A stretch of 46,605 nucleotides of DNA. Origin: Gammaproteobacteria bacterium (GTDB lineage Bacteria > Pseudomonadota > Gammaproteobacteria > UBA1113). Shown here piece after piece: positions 38,540-46,605 of the stretch. The notes under the pieces are model-generated. The model did no database searches. It had not been told where the DNA came from and worked only from the letters and a program-made list of their open reading frames with translations. Every line of letters begins with the position of its first letter. The first letter of the stretch is position 1. Location of the stretch: positions 1-46,605 of the forward strand of contig VFJT01000118.1 of assembly GCA_009885935.1 (NCBI GenBank), given 5' to 3'. The position numbers were made by a program, and so were the translations under genes.

Positions 38540-39901
38540 TTATTTGTGATCGTGGTCGTGGTCGTGCCCATGGTCATGATCGTGATCGTGATCGTGATCA
38601 TGCGCGCCTTGGATTGCTTTTTCGAATGAAACTTGCTCTTCTTCTATTTGTGCGGTATTTAACAATGCATCGACTATCAAGACTTCCATTGCTTCACCCT
38701 GAATTTGCTCTATCAATTCCTCGCTATTATAATACATTTGCATCATTTGCGTAGGGTTCTCATAAGCACTCATTTTTTCTTCTAACAGTGTAGTCACGTG
38801 ACTAGGCTCAACCTTTAACTTGAAGGCTGTGACGGCTTCGCGCATTAACAAGCCGGTGATCACATTATCGCGCGCCTGCTGGGCAAAACGGCCCATATCG
38901 TTGATATTAACCTTTTGTTTTTGCTTAGCCGCTTGCGCTTGAATAGCACGCGCAATACGCGCCATTTCCTCTTGTATTAATACATTGGGCACATCAAATG
39001 CGTTTAGTTCTTTCAACTTATCGAATACACGCTTTTTGTTTTCTACCCGTAAGGCCACCGCTAATTCACGCTCTAAACCCTGCTTTAATTCGGCACGCAA
39101 CGCTTCCATGCCACCTTCTTTAACGCCCAGTAATTCGGCAAAAGCTTCATTTAATTCGCGCACTTTACCCGTCAACACTTTATGTACCGTCACATCGAAA
39201 GTGGTTGCCGCTCCGGCCAAAGTAGGTTCATGATAGGCTTCGGGAAAAGTAACGCTAATGGTTTTCTTCTCACCACTTTTAACACCGACTAAACTGTCTT
39301 CAAAACCGGGTATAAATTGTTTAGAACCCAAGGTCAATTCAGCGCCTTCCGCTTTACCGCCTGCAAAAGCTTCACCATCGCGATAGCCTACAAAATCCAT
39401 CACTAGTTTGTCGTCTAAAGCCGCGGCTCTATCCACTTCTACCCACTCTTTGTATTGTTTCTGTAGACGCGTCAATACTTCGTCTATATCTTTTTCTTCT
39501 ATGGTGGCAACTCGTTTACGCAGTACTTGCCCTTCTAAGGTTTTAAAGTTGATTTCAGGCAACACCTCAAACAAGGCACTGAATTTAAATGGTGTGCTGG
39601 GTTCAATTTGCTCTAGATCAATGTTGGTAATTTCGACTACACTTAATTTTTTATCTGCAAATGTTTCTTTTAATTTTTCATCAATGATTTTTTGCATGGC
39701 GTCTTGGCGAATCGCTGCACCATAGCGCTGCTCAATGACTTTTACAGGCACTTTCCCGGGTCTAAAACCGTCGATGCGCGCAGTAGAGGCTATTTTTTTA
39801 ATCTCTTTATTCACCGTGGTATTAATATCGTCCCAGGGCATTTCAATGGTTAATTTGCGCTTTAAGCCTTCTAAGCTTTCTAATTGCACTGCACTCGTCA
39901 T
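38540..39901 (-). CDS. tig: trigger factor with His/Asp-rich C-terminal tail
   Basis: ARIDGFRPGKVPVKVIEQRYG, FKBP-type PPIase domain; C-terminus HDHDHDHDHDHGHDHDHDHK. Confidence 0.96.
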   Translation of the reverse strand: MTSAVQLESLEGLKRKLTIEMPWDDINTTVNKEIKKIASTARIDGFRPGKVPVKVIEQRYGAAIRQDAMQKIIDEKLKETFADKKLSVVEITNIDLEQIEPSTPFKFSALFEVLPEINFKTLEGQVLRKRVATIEEKDIDEVLTRLQKQYKEWVEVDRAAALDDKLVMDFVGYRDGEAFAGGKAEGAELTLGSKQFIPGFEDSLVGVKSGEKKTISVTFPEAYHEPTLAGAATTFDVTVHKVLTGKVRELNEAFAELLGVKEGGMEALRAELKQGLERELAVALRVENKKRVFDKLKELNAFDVPNVLIQEEMARIARAIQAQAAKQKQKVNINDMGRFAQQARDNVITGLLMREAVTAFKLKVEPSHVTTLLEEKMSAYENPTQMMQMYYNSEELIEQIQGEAMEVLIVDALLNTAQIEEEQVSFEKAIQGAHDHDHDHDHDHGHDHDHDHK

Positions 39902-39937
39902 TTCTCAACCTCTAATTGTTCTAAAAATACTCTATAA

Positions 39938-40022
39938 TGGTGCGAAAGGAGAGACTCGAACTCTCACGGGTTTCCCCGCTGGAACCTAAATCCAGTGCGT
40001 CTGCCAATTCCGCCACTTTCGC
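39938..40022 (-). tRNA. tRNA-Leu(TAG), CCA encoded
   Basis: Reverse complement GCGAAAGTGGCGGAATTGGCAGACGCACTGGATTTAGGTTCCAG...GAGAGTTCGAGTCTCTCCTTTCGCACCA; loop TTTAGGT. Confidence 0.95.
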
Positions 40023-40077
40023 AAGAAGGCGTCATTATACCCATAAATTAGTCTAGGGTAAATGATGTTATGGTACA

Positions 40078-40368
40078 ATGCAGCTAATATTGACACAAAC
40101 GCAGAGGGTTCAGATGGTACAACGCCTTGATTTTTCTAAAAATAGTGGTTTTTTAGCGCGTATAGCGCCCTTTATCGTCTTAGGGATTTTTTGTATATTG
40201 GGCATTATAGGCTTTATTGTCCTATCTTATGTAGCCTTAATAGGCGTGGCCATAGGCTTAGTGCTGTTTATCACCAGTTATGTATACAAACTGTTGAAAC
40301 GCCGCGGCACTATGCCGCCCCAAGCCAAACAACGCCCAGGAAAGACTTACGATCATAAGGATCTGTAG
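40078..40368 (+). CDS. Small hypothetical membrane protein (start may be MVQRLDF at 40114)
   Basis: Two hydrophobic helices FIVLGIFCILGIIGFIVLSYVALIGVAIGLVLFITSYVYKLL then basic tail. Confidence 0.6.
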   Translation: MQLILTQTQRVQMVQRLDFSKNSGFLARIAPFIVLGIFCILGIIGFIVLSYVALIGVAIGLVLFITSYVYKLLKRRGTMPPQAKQRPGKTYDHKDL

Positions 40369-42174
40369 CTATAAAATAGTGCAGCTACAACGTGCAGAAT
40401 CTTCTATATGCTCGAGTGCATCTGCCTTCTTATTATTAGGGGCCCTAAATATTCCATATGTAGACGTAGAGGCACCTGTTCCCCGATAAAAACTATTCAA
40501 TGGCAGTAATGGATCAACAGATGAAGAACTAGCTGTACTATTAACAGAATGCGCGTTATCGCCTATAAGAGTCCAGTCCTCTAGCATCGTGTCTGATTCA
40601 CTTCCAAAACCTTTCATGTCTGATTCACTTTCAAGACCTTTCCCCTGTTCTCTTTTAGCGGCAAATTGCCTGTTTATGCTCTGAACGAGATTATTCCGTA
40701 TCGCTAAATCGCCACCCGTTTCCTCTAAAATAGATGCGCGATTTTCATCAAGGGAATTAATCAGTAATACGATATCTTCTAATGCCATCTCCTCTAAGGT
40801 AGTCACAAAAGTATTAAAAGCCTCCAACTTTATTGCGCTCTCTTGGTTTCCCATCGAGAAAAAAGAAGAATAACGGGCTAGTGCCACGAGGGCAGGGAAA
40901 TAGGCGCCAAGCACAGAGCCAGAGCCATTAAACATCGCGCTGGTAGCATAAGCATCTGCACCAAAAAAATCGGCTAATTGTACTGGAATATGCACTGTCC
41001 CAAATGAAATTTTCTCAAAAAAAGCCGTTGCCAACTCTCGTGTCATATTTCCATTGGTAACACCGGAGAGTGCCGCCATTGTCAACAAGGCAACAGCGCC
41101 TATTACAGCCGCTTTAGGGTAAAAGTAATATGCTGGATTCTTCGCTATCATTTCCCCAAAGCGTTTATCATAAAGACTTTCGGCTATCAAATAAATACTG
41201 GAGAAAACTTCCTTTGCGCCATTGACAAACAACGAAGCAAACGGAACCATAGAGGCGGCTGTCAATACAGATTTGGTAATAACATCAATTGTCTCAATGG
41301 GAATAGTAACCGCACTATTTAGAAAAGAATAATCCACCGCGGTATAACCCACCAAACCCAACGCTGCAATTGTCATACCAGTCCCACTAAAGATAGTCCT
41401 TCCTAGCCACCTAGGGTCCTTACCGGATGTAGTACCTTCTAATAAACTAGCCAAAGTGAAGTCACAATCATTAAAGTCTCCTCGTGCAACACGCCATTGC
41501 TGTGCTTTCAGTCTTTCTAAAAATACGCCGCGAACTTTGCAAGCTATATCTTCCTCTTCTTTTGAAAGCACTAATTTTCTAGGAATTTTCTTCGTTAAAT
41601 TTTGCATAGCAAAAACGGTCAATGCCGCATTCACGCACCAAGAATTTAATGTCCACAATAGTGTAGAGAGCATGCCGCTCGTAGAAGACTCTTCTGTCAA
41701 TCCAGCAAAAGGAACTGCCGCCAACGCTCCTGCAGCAGATGGCCATATAAGGCGAGCATAATACCAACCATCTTTTTGCAAGTCTAAAAGTTCTTTTTTT
41801 AATGGGTCATCGGATTTTAATCTATCGATAACACTAAACCCAGCCCATAAGGTAGGTAATGCTGACGTGACAGCACTGCAAAATGCAGTTACATAAGCTA
41901 CAAATTCCCTATTAGGAAAAGCGGCTTTACATCCTGAAACGTAGGCTTTACTGGCAAGAAAAGAGAGGATCACATTTAATGCTTTTAGAGCAATCCATGC
42001 TTTACTTTCTGATGGGCGATTTGGTGATTGTAAATGTTTAGAGTATTTCTCCAACTTTTCACAGACACGCCGCTGTTCAATCGAAAAATTGTCTAGGTTG
42101 CCTTCTGGTAAGAACTCAGAATGTTCTGATTCTGATTCTGATAAAAATACAACATCGTCTTGTATTGCAGCCAT
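40369..42174 (-). CDS. Lineage-specific multi-TM protein with C-terminal CaaX-like motif; candidate host-targeted protein
   Basis: 601-aa ORF, several hydrophobic segments, acidic/Ser-rich tail SESD...EDWTLI..., ends CSCTIL-stop. Confidence 0.75.
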   Translation of the reverse strand: MAAIQDDVVFLSESESEHSEFLPEGNLDNFSIEQRRVCEKLEKYSKHLQSPNRPSESKAWIALKALNVILSFLASKAYVSGCKAAFPNREFVAYVTAFCSAVTSALPTLWAGFSVIDRLKSDDPLKKELLDLQKDGWYYARLIWPSAAGALAAVPFAGLTEESSTSGMLSTLLWTLNSWCVNAALTVFAMQNLTKKIPRKLVLSKEEEDIACKVRGVFLERLKAQQWRVARGDFNDCDFTLASLLEGTTSGKDPRWLGRTIFSGTGMTIAALGLVGYTAVDYSFLNSAVTIPIETIDVITKSVLTAASMVPFASLFVNGAKEVFSSIYLIAESLYDKRFGEMIAKNPAYYFYPKAAVIGAVALLTMAALSGVTNGNMTRELATAFFEKISFGTVHIPVQLADFFGADAYATSAMFNGSGSVLGAYFPALVALARYSSFFSMGNQESAIKLEAFNTFVTTLEEMALEDIVLLINSLDENRASILEETGGDLAIRNNLVQSINRQFAAKREQGKGLESESDMKGFGSESDTMLEDWTLIGDNAHSVNSTASSSSVDPLLPLNSFYRGTGASTSTYGIFRAPNNKKADALEHIEDSARCSCTIL

Positions 42175-42370
42175 AATTATTTTTCCCTTATATTAATTTT
42201 ATGATTGCGCACGGCTTAGCCATGCTGATTAATCACACACCCTTTGAGTTTTTAGTATCTAGAATTTAAGTGGCTATGTAGCCCTGAAAAAGAAATGGAA
42301 CAAGAATGCCTTCAATTTATTTTTGTCGTCCATAATTAAAAACCATTTTAGTATTTGTTATGGAAGAATT

Positions 42371-43699
42371 TTATCGAATATTTGTTTTGCTGTCAACACC
42401 TAGAATAGAAAAAACTACGCCCATTTCATTTTCTGCTGCCAACTTGTGCGCATGATAAGCATAGCCGACCACAGCAACCAGTTCATCTTGCACATAAATG
42501 AGGGGAATACGCGCACGCTGCCAGGGCGGCACGCCCCATTCTTGAAATAGTTTTTTCAATGGATGCGATCCCACTCGACCTGCGGCATGAAAACGTTCAC
42601 CTTGTGTACGAAAGCGGACGACACAATCAGCCCCATTGGCTACAACCAAACCTAGCCCTAGCGCTTTCTCACGGCGCAATACAATGTCATCTATACACAG
42701 CGTACTTTCAGTATCAGGCCAGCAAAATTCACCCCTACGTGGCATGATTTCTTTAGAAGATAATGCATACAAACGATTTTGATAACCGGTTAACACCACA
42801 TTTTGCCAGCTTACTTTTCCTAGCCGACTATAAACCAAATTTAACAGATGCTGCATCTGTGCCTCTGTAGGCAGGGCTAAACCCTGCTCTTCCAACCACA
42901 AGCGCAATACTGCACTGCATTCATAGCGCGACAAAGCGGCTAATCTTGTTTGATCTAAGGTATTATCCTGCTCCGCTCTGCACTCTTCTAAAATCCCATA
43001 CCACAATGGCTCTGCCCATTGCATAAGCTGCGCCGATAACCCCGCGCTGCGCGCTAAAGTTCTAGCATAACTAGGCCAACGCTGACGTAATACAGGAATC
43101 ACTAACTGGCGTAAATAATTGCGATCATAAGCCGTATCGTCATTGCTTAAATCATTGATATGCTCTAGTTGGTGTAATTTGGCATACGCTTGTATATCCG
43201 CACGCGTCACGCCTAAAAACGGGCGGTAATGAATTACGCCCGATTGAGTTTCAGTGTGCTCAGGCATCGCCGCTAAACCTTTAGGCCCAGCGCCTCGTAA
43301 TAACTGTAATAGCACCGTTTCGGCTTGATCGTCTTCATGGTGCGCTGTTAACACTACATCGCCTGCCGTCAAACGAGAAAAAATGGCTTCATAACGCAAG
43401 TATCTAGCATTCGCTTCTACACTACCGCCTTTGGGTATTTGAATATCCGCGACGTGTAATGGGATATCCCAGCGACGGCACAGATCGGCACAAAAATCTT
43501 GCCATGCGGATGCGGATGTCTGTAAATGATGATTGACGTGCACAGCGATGATCGGTACAGCAGTATTCAGCGTATAACGCAAAAAATGCAGTAAAACCAC
43601 GGAATCCACGCCACCGCTTAAAGCCACGCACCAACGGTGAATAACCTTATCTCTTAAAGGCGCTAGGAAGGCTTCTTTACTTAAGAACACGTTGGCCAT
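42371..43699 (-). CDS. tilS: tRNA(Ile)-lysidine synthetase TilS
   Basis: [42 protein letters not shown]. Confidence 0.95.
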   Translation of the reverse strand: MANVFLSKEAFLAPLRDKVIHRWCVALSGGVDSVVLLHFLRYTLNTAVPIIAVHVNHHLQTSASAWQDFCADLCRRWDIPLHVADIQIPKGGSVEANARYLRYEAIFSRLTAGDVVLTAHHEDDQAETVLLQLLRGAGPKGLAAMPEHTETQSGVIHYRPFLGVTRADIQAYAKLHQLEHINDLSNDDTAYDRNYLRQLVIPVLRQRWPSYARTLARSAGLSAQLMQWAEPLWYGILEECRAEQDNTLDQTRLAALSRYECSAVLRLWLEEQGLALPTEAQMQHLLNLVYSRLGKVSWQNVVLTGYQNRLYALSSKEIMPRRGEFCWPDTESTLCIDDIVLRREKALGLGLVVANGADCVVRFRTQGERFHAAGRVGSHPLKKLFQEWGVPPWQRARIPLIYVQDELVAVVGYAYHAHKLAAENEMGVVFSILGVDSKTNIR

Positions 43700-44639
43700 A
43701 GGACATTAAACGCGCATAGCGTTCTGCTAATAATACCTCAGTGGATTTTGTGGTGAGCCGGTCTAATTGTAAAATGAGTTCCGTTTTTAAATGCTGCGCC
43801 ATTTCATCGACTTGCCTATGCGCGCCACCCAAGGGTTCTGGCAATACTTTGTCGATGAGTTGTTGTTTTAATAAACTCTCGGCATTGAGTTTGAGTGCGC
43901 CTGCTGCCTCAGAGGCTTTTTCGGCACTTTTCCATAAAATAGAAGCACACCCTTCGGGAGAAATCACGGAATAAATACTGTATTGCAGCATCATCACATA
44001 ATCGCCTACGCCCAAGGCTAAAGCACCACCGGAGCCGCCTTCACCTATCACCGTACAGAGCACCGGTGTTTTTAAACCTGCTAATTCATACAAGTTGCGC
44101 GCAATGGCCTCGCTTTGATTGTGCTCTTCGGCAGCAATACCGGGATAAGCACCGGCGGTATCAATGAAGGTTAACACCGGCAAATTGAAATCTTCCGCCA
44201 AGTGCATTAAACGCAAGGCTTTGCGATAGCCCTCGGGCTGCGGCATACCAAAATTACGCTCTACTTTTTCTTTGGTTTTTCGGCCTTTTTCATGGCCGAT
44301 GATCATCACGGGACGATCTCCTAAATAAGCCAAGCCGCCTACAATGGCTTTATCGTCTACATAGTGTCTATCGCCATGCAATTCATCAAAATCAGTAAAA
44401 ATACGGCTAACATAATCTAAGGTATGCGGTCTTAAGGGATGACGCGCCAATTGCGTGATTTGCCACGGCGATAAATCGGCGAAAATGTGCATGGTGAGTT
44501 CGCGGCTTTTGGCCTGCAAACGCCGCAGTTCGCCGCTGATATTGACCGACACATCGTCGCCCATACGCGCTAATTCTTCAATTTTCGCTTCTAATTCGGC
44601 AATAGGTCGTTCAAAATCCAAAAAATTGTGCATAATCAC
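43677..44639 (-). CDS. accA: acetyl-CoA carboxylase carboxyltransferase subunit alpha
   Basis: [61 protein letters not shown]. Confidence 0.97.
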   Translation of the reverse strand: MIMHNFLDFERPIAELEAKIEELARMGDDVSVNISGELRRLQAKSRELTMHIFADLSPWQITQLARHPLRPHTLDYVSRIFTDFDELHGDRHYVDDKAIVGGLAYLGDRPVMIIGHEKGRKTKEKVERNFGMPQPEGYRKALRLMHLAEDFNLPVLTFIDTAGAYPGIAAEEHNQSEAIARNLYELAGLKTPVLCTVIGEGGSGGALALGVGDYVMMLQYSIYSVISPEGCASILWKSAEKASEAAGALKLNAESLLKQQLIDKVLPEPLGGAHRQVDEMAQHLKTELILQLDRLTTKSTEVLLAERYARLMSYGQRVLK

Positions 44640-44661
44640 CTCAGATCAGTGCTAAGTTAGG

Positions 44662-44717
44662 GTCTATTTTGCTAGAATGCGAGCCTGCCGTCAATTTTTT
44701 TAAGATAAAGAACAAAA
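44662..44717. repeat. Direct repeat copy 1 (accA upstream sequence, contains TGCTAGAAT extended -10-like)
   Basis: GTCTATTTTGCTAGAATGCGAGCCTGCCGTCAATTTTTTTAAGA matches 45993-46048. Confidence 0.9.
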
Positions 44718-45220
44718 TTGGATAAAGATTGACCCATTTACAAGTGAAAAAGAAAGAAAATTGTTTTAAGAGCAAACTTAGTATATTAAATCAAAAAGCC
44801 AACCACTTTGCTTCAAGCATTCTGCCTAAGACAACATCCTCACTAGACAATTCTATGTTTTTGTAACCAACTTCATTATACGCAGATAAAATCAAGGAAT
44901 TGTTTTCATTAATTACCGCCCTCAAAATGGATTACCAGTTAATAAACTGTATCCTGGTTTTAAACGATACTGAAAGATGTCGTTCGATATCCATTTTCTT
45001 GCGCATAAATTAGCTCAGCACTTTCCCAAACAGAGAAGTTAAACTAGCCGGAGAAATAGGAGTCTATAAAATGGTGAAAAGAAAGATAACGCAGTATAAT
45101 ATTGGATTTAAAAAGTCATCCGCGCAATTAGCTTGTCTGACGGAGAAAAGTGCTCTACAATTGAGTTGAAAATATAGTTGCAATAATGTTTTTCGTTATT
45201 TAACAAAGTCAGGGGTTAAT

Positions 45221-45613
45221 ATGCCATTCACAAGAGTATCCATGCTAAAAGGGAAAAGCAGCGAATATAAACATGCTGTTATAGATAGCATTTATGATGC
45301 TATGAGATTAACATTTGATGTGCCAGAGAACGATATATTCATGGTAATTCATGAACATGAAGAGGATAGTTTTAACTACGGAAAAAACCATGGGAAAAAC
45401 TGTCTTAATATTAAACGTACTGATGATTTGTTATTTATTCAGGTAACAGCCAGCAATACGCGAACAGTTGATAAGAAAACAGCTTTTTTTTCAAAAACAG
45501 CTGAACTATTAGTTGAGAGAATAGGGATTAGGATAGAAGATGTTTTTATAAATATCGTAGAGGTTCCTAAAGAAAATTGGTCTTTTGGTAACGGATTAGC
45601 ACAATATGCATGA
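45221..45613 (+). CDS. Tautomerase family protein
   Basis: 130 aa beginning MPFTRVSMLKGKSSEYKHAVIDSIYDAM; VPENDIFMVIHEHEE; catalytic Pro2-type start. Confidence 0.8.
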   Translation: MPFTRVSMLKGKSSEYKHAVIDSIYDAMRLTFDVPENDIFMVIHEHEEDSFNYGKNHGKNCLNIKRTDDLLFIQVTASNTRTVDKKTAFFSKTAELLVERIGIRIEDVFINIVEVPKENWSFGNGLAQYA

Positions 45614-45740
45614 CTACTTTAAAATAGTGTATTTTATTAGCAGGGCCCCCGGCAAACCCTACCCTCCTTTTGTGAATATGCAGAAGAGGGGGGGGTATTG
45701 CGTTATAGTCGAGAAGGTTCACTCAACTGTGTCAGCCCAA

Positions 45741-45962
45741 TCAAAGCTCTATTTTTAGCCTTCCTTCAAAGTAAATATCAAGCTGAGAAATCACTAGTGC
45801 CCAGTTATGCATCGGTTGGTTCCATTTCATTCTGATGCGCTGGTAAGTAGGGTATATGAGTTTAACCAAAGCGTTTTCAGAAGTAAAGGCTTCTAAATAA
45901 CTTAACTCGCGCATTTTATTTTAAGGGTTTTCTTCATAAATTAAGTTGCTCCTCATTTCATA
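45741..45962 (-). pseudogene. IS256-family transposase C-terminal remnant
   Basis: Reverse strand reads YEMRSNLIYEENP*NKMRELSYLEAFTSENALVKLIYPTYQRIRMKWNQPMHNWALVISQLDIYFEGRLKIEL*; internal stop and no N-terminal catalytic domain. Confidence 0.75.
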
Positions 45963-45992
45963 TTGGAGAAGACTCGCGGTAGCTAAACTATC

Positions 45993-46048
45993 GTCTATTT
46001 TGCTAGAATACGGGCCTGCCGTCAATTTTTTTAAGAAAAGAAGAAAAT
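45993..46048. repeat. Direct repeat copy 2 of accA upstream sequence
   Basis: GTCTATTTTGCTAGAATACGGGCCTGCCGTCAATTTTTTTAAGA. Confidence 0.9.
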
Positions 46049-46390
46049 ATGAGTATTTCTCAGCACTGAGGCCTTATTGAGCCTGGATGTGTTTTGAGAA
46101 AATTCAATCTATTCAATGGATTAGACACACCTCTCCTAAATCGGTGTTTTATAAATCCGAAAAGTGACAAAACCGCCCCACATCTGTATAATAAAAGCAC
46201 TATATATAAAATTTTAGCAAGGTACTTTTTATGTCTCAAAAAGAAAGGTTCTGTCGCAACTAATTAAATTGCCTCAGCCAATCATAGGACGGATTTCCTC
46301 TGGGCGCAACTAGGCTGCTAAGGTTTGACTTATCATACTAGCTGTGTGACACTATCTGTATGATACCCCCAATACGATAGGAGCCCCTAT

Positions 46391-46605
46391 ATGGAACGAT
46401 ATTTTCCACAGGGCATTGCTACGGACAATGCCTTTTGCAACCGAGAGTTCGAAAGAGCTGCGATAAAAGTGAGTATTGAGAGCCATGAACATATTGTGTA
46501 ACTACTCGCCCCATCATTGCATCGTCGCTGCGCTCCTCACAATGACGGGGCGAGTAGGCAAAAATATTTTAAAATTTTCTCTAAAAACACTTGACAAGGT
46601 TTTTA
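46391..46605 (+). pseudogene. Disrupted P-loop ATPase gene (N-terminal part; continues past window edge)
   Basis: MERYFPQGIATDNAFCNREFERAAIKVSIESHEHIV* then LLAP, a palindromic repeat, then RVGKN in a shifted frame; resembles ...HTLLLAPRRxGKTSL N-termini of AAA-family ATPases. Confidence 0.6.
46507..46552. repeat. Palindromic repeat CGCCCCATCATTG-cat-CGTCGCTGCGCTCCTCA-CAATGACGGGGCG
   Basis: 13-bp inverted ends with one mismatch; core shared with 9401-9438. Confidence 0.8.

Noticed and set aside
39735-39989. 84-aa ORF ending GETRTLTGFPAGT
   Set aside because: Runs through antisense tRNA-Leu; a typical spurious translation of a tRNA.
46247-46260. GGTTCTGTCGCAAC resembling an IS6-family terminal inverted repeat, apparently cutting into ATGTCTCAAAAAGAAA
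   Set aside because: Only one short end seen, with no partner end or transposase; too weak to call.

Overview
The window is a compact chromosomal segment from a gammaproteobacterium. The gene content and host-interaction-like proteins suggest an intracellular, Legionellales-like organism, but that is inference only. Most of it is housekeeping: trmB, pyrD, an MscS-cNMP channel, cysS, gltX, lpxH, purF-cvpA-folC-accD, smpB, a Gdx/SugE-type SMR gene, queF, two tandem L,D-transpeptidases, fadJ/fadI-like genes, three minor pilins, ihfB, tRNA-Pro(GGG), ihfA, pheT, lon, clpX, clpP, tig, tRNA-Leu(TAG), tilS and accA. Three accessory areas stand out. (1) Large lineage-specific proteins at 13.3-19.4 kb (a 1485-aa coiled-coil/ankyrin-like protein and a 441-aa membrane protein) and at 40.4-42.2 kb (a 601-aa multi-TM protein ending in a CaaX-like CSCTIL, with an LIR-like EDWTLI upstream). 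(2) An AlbA_2/Schlafen-like gene inserted upstream of queF and bracketed by two copies of a ~62-bp promoter-bearing direct repeat; the accA upstream sequence is duplicated in a similar way around a tautomerase gene and an IS256 remnant. (3) Several families of palindromic interspersed repeats, two of which have been absorbed into the N- and C-terminal coding ends of folC; a related one disrupts the Walker A region of an ATPase remnant at the right edge. No CRISPR array or rRNA was seen. All assignments come from reading the sequence by eye; no searches were run.
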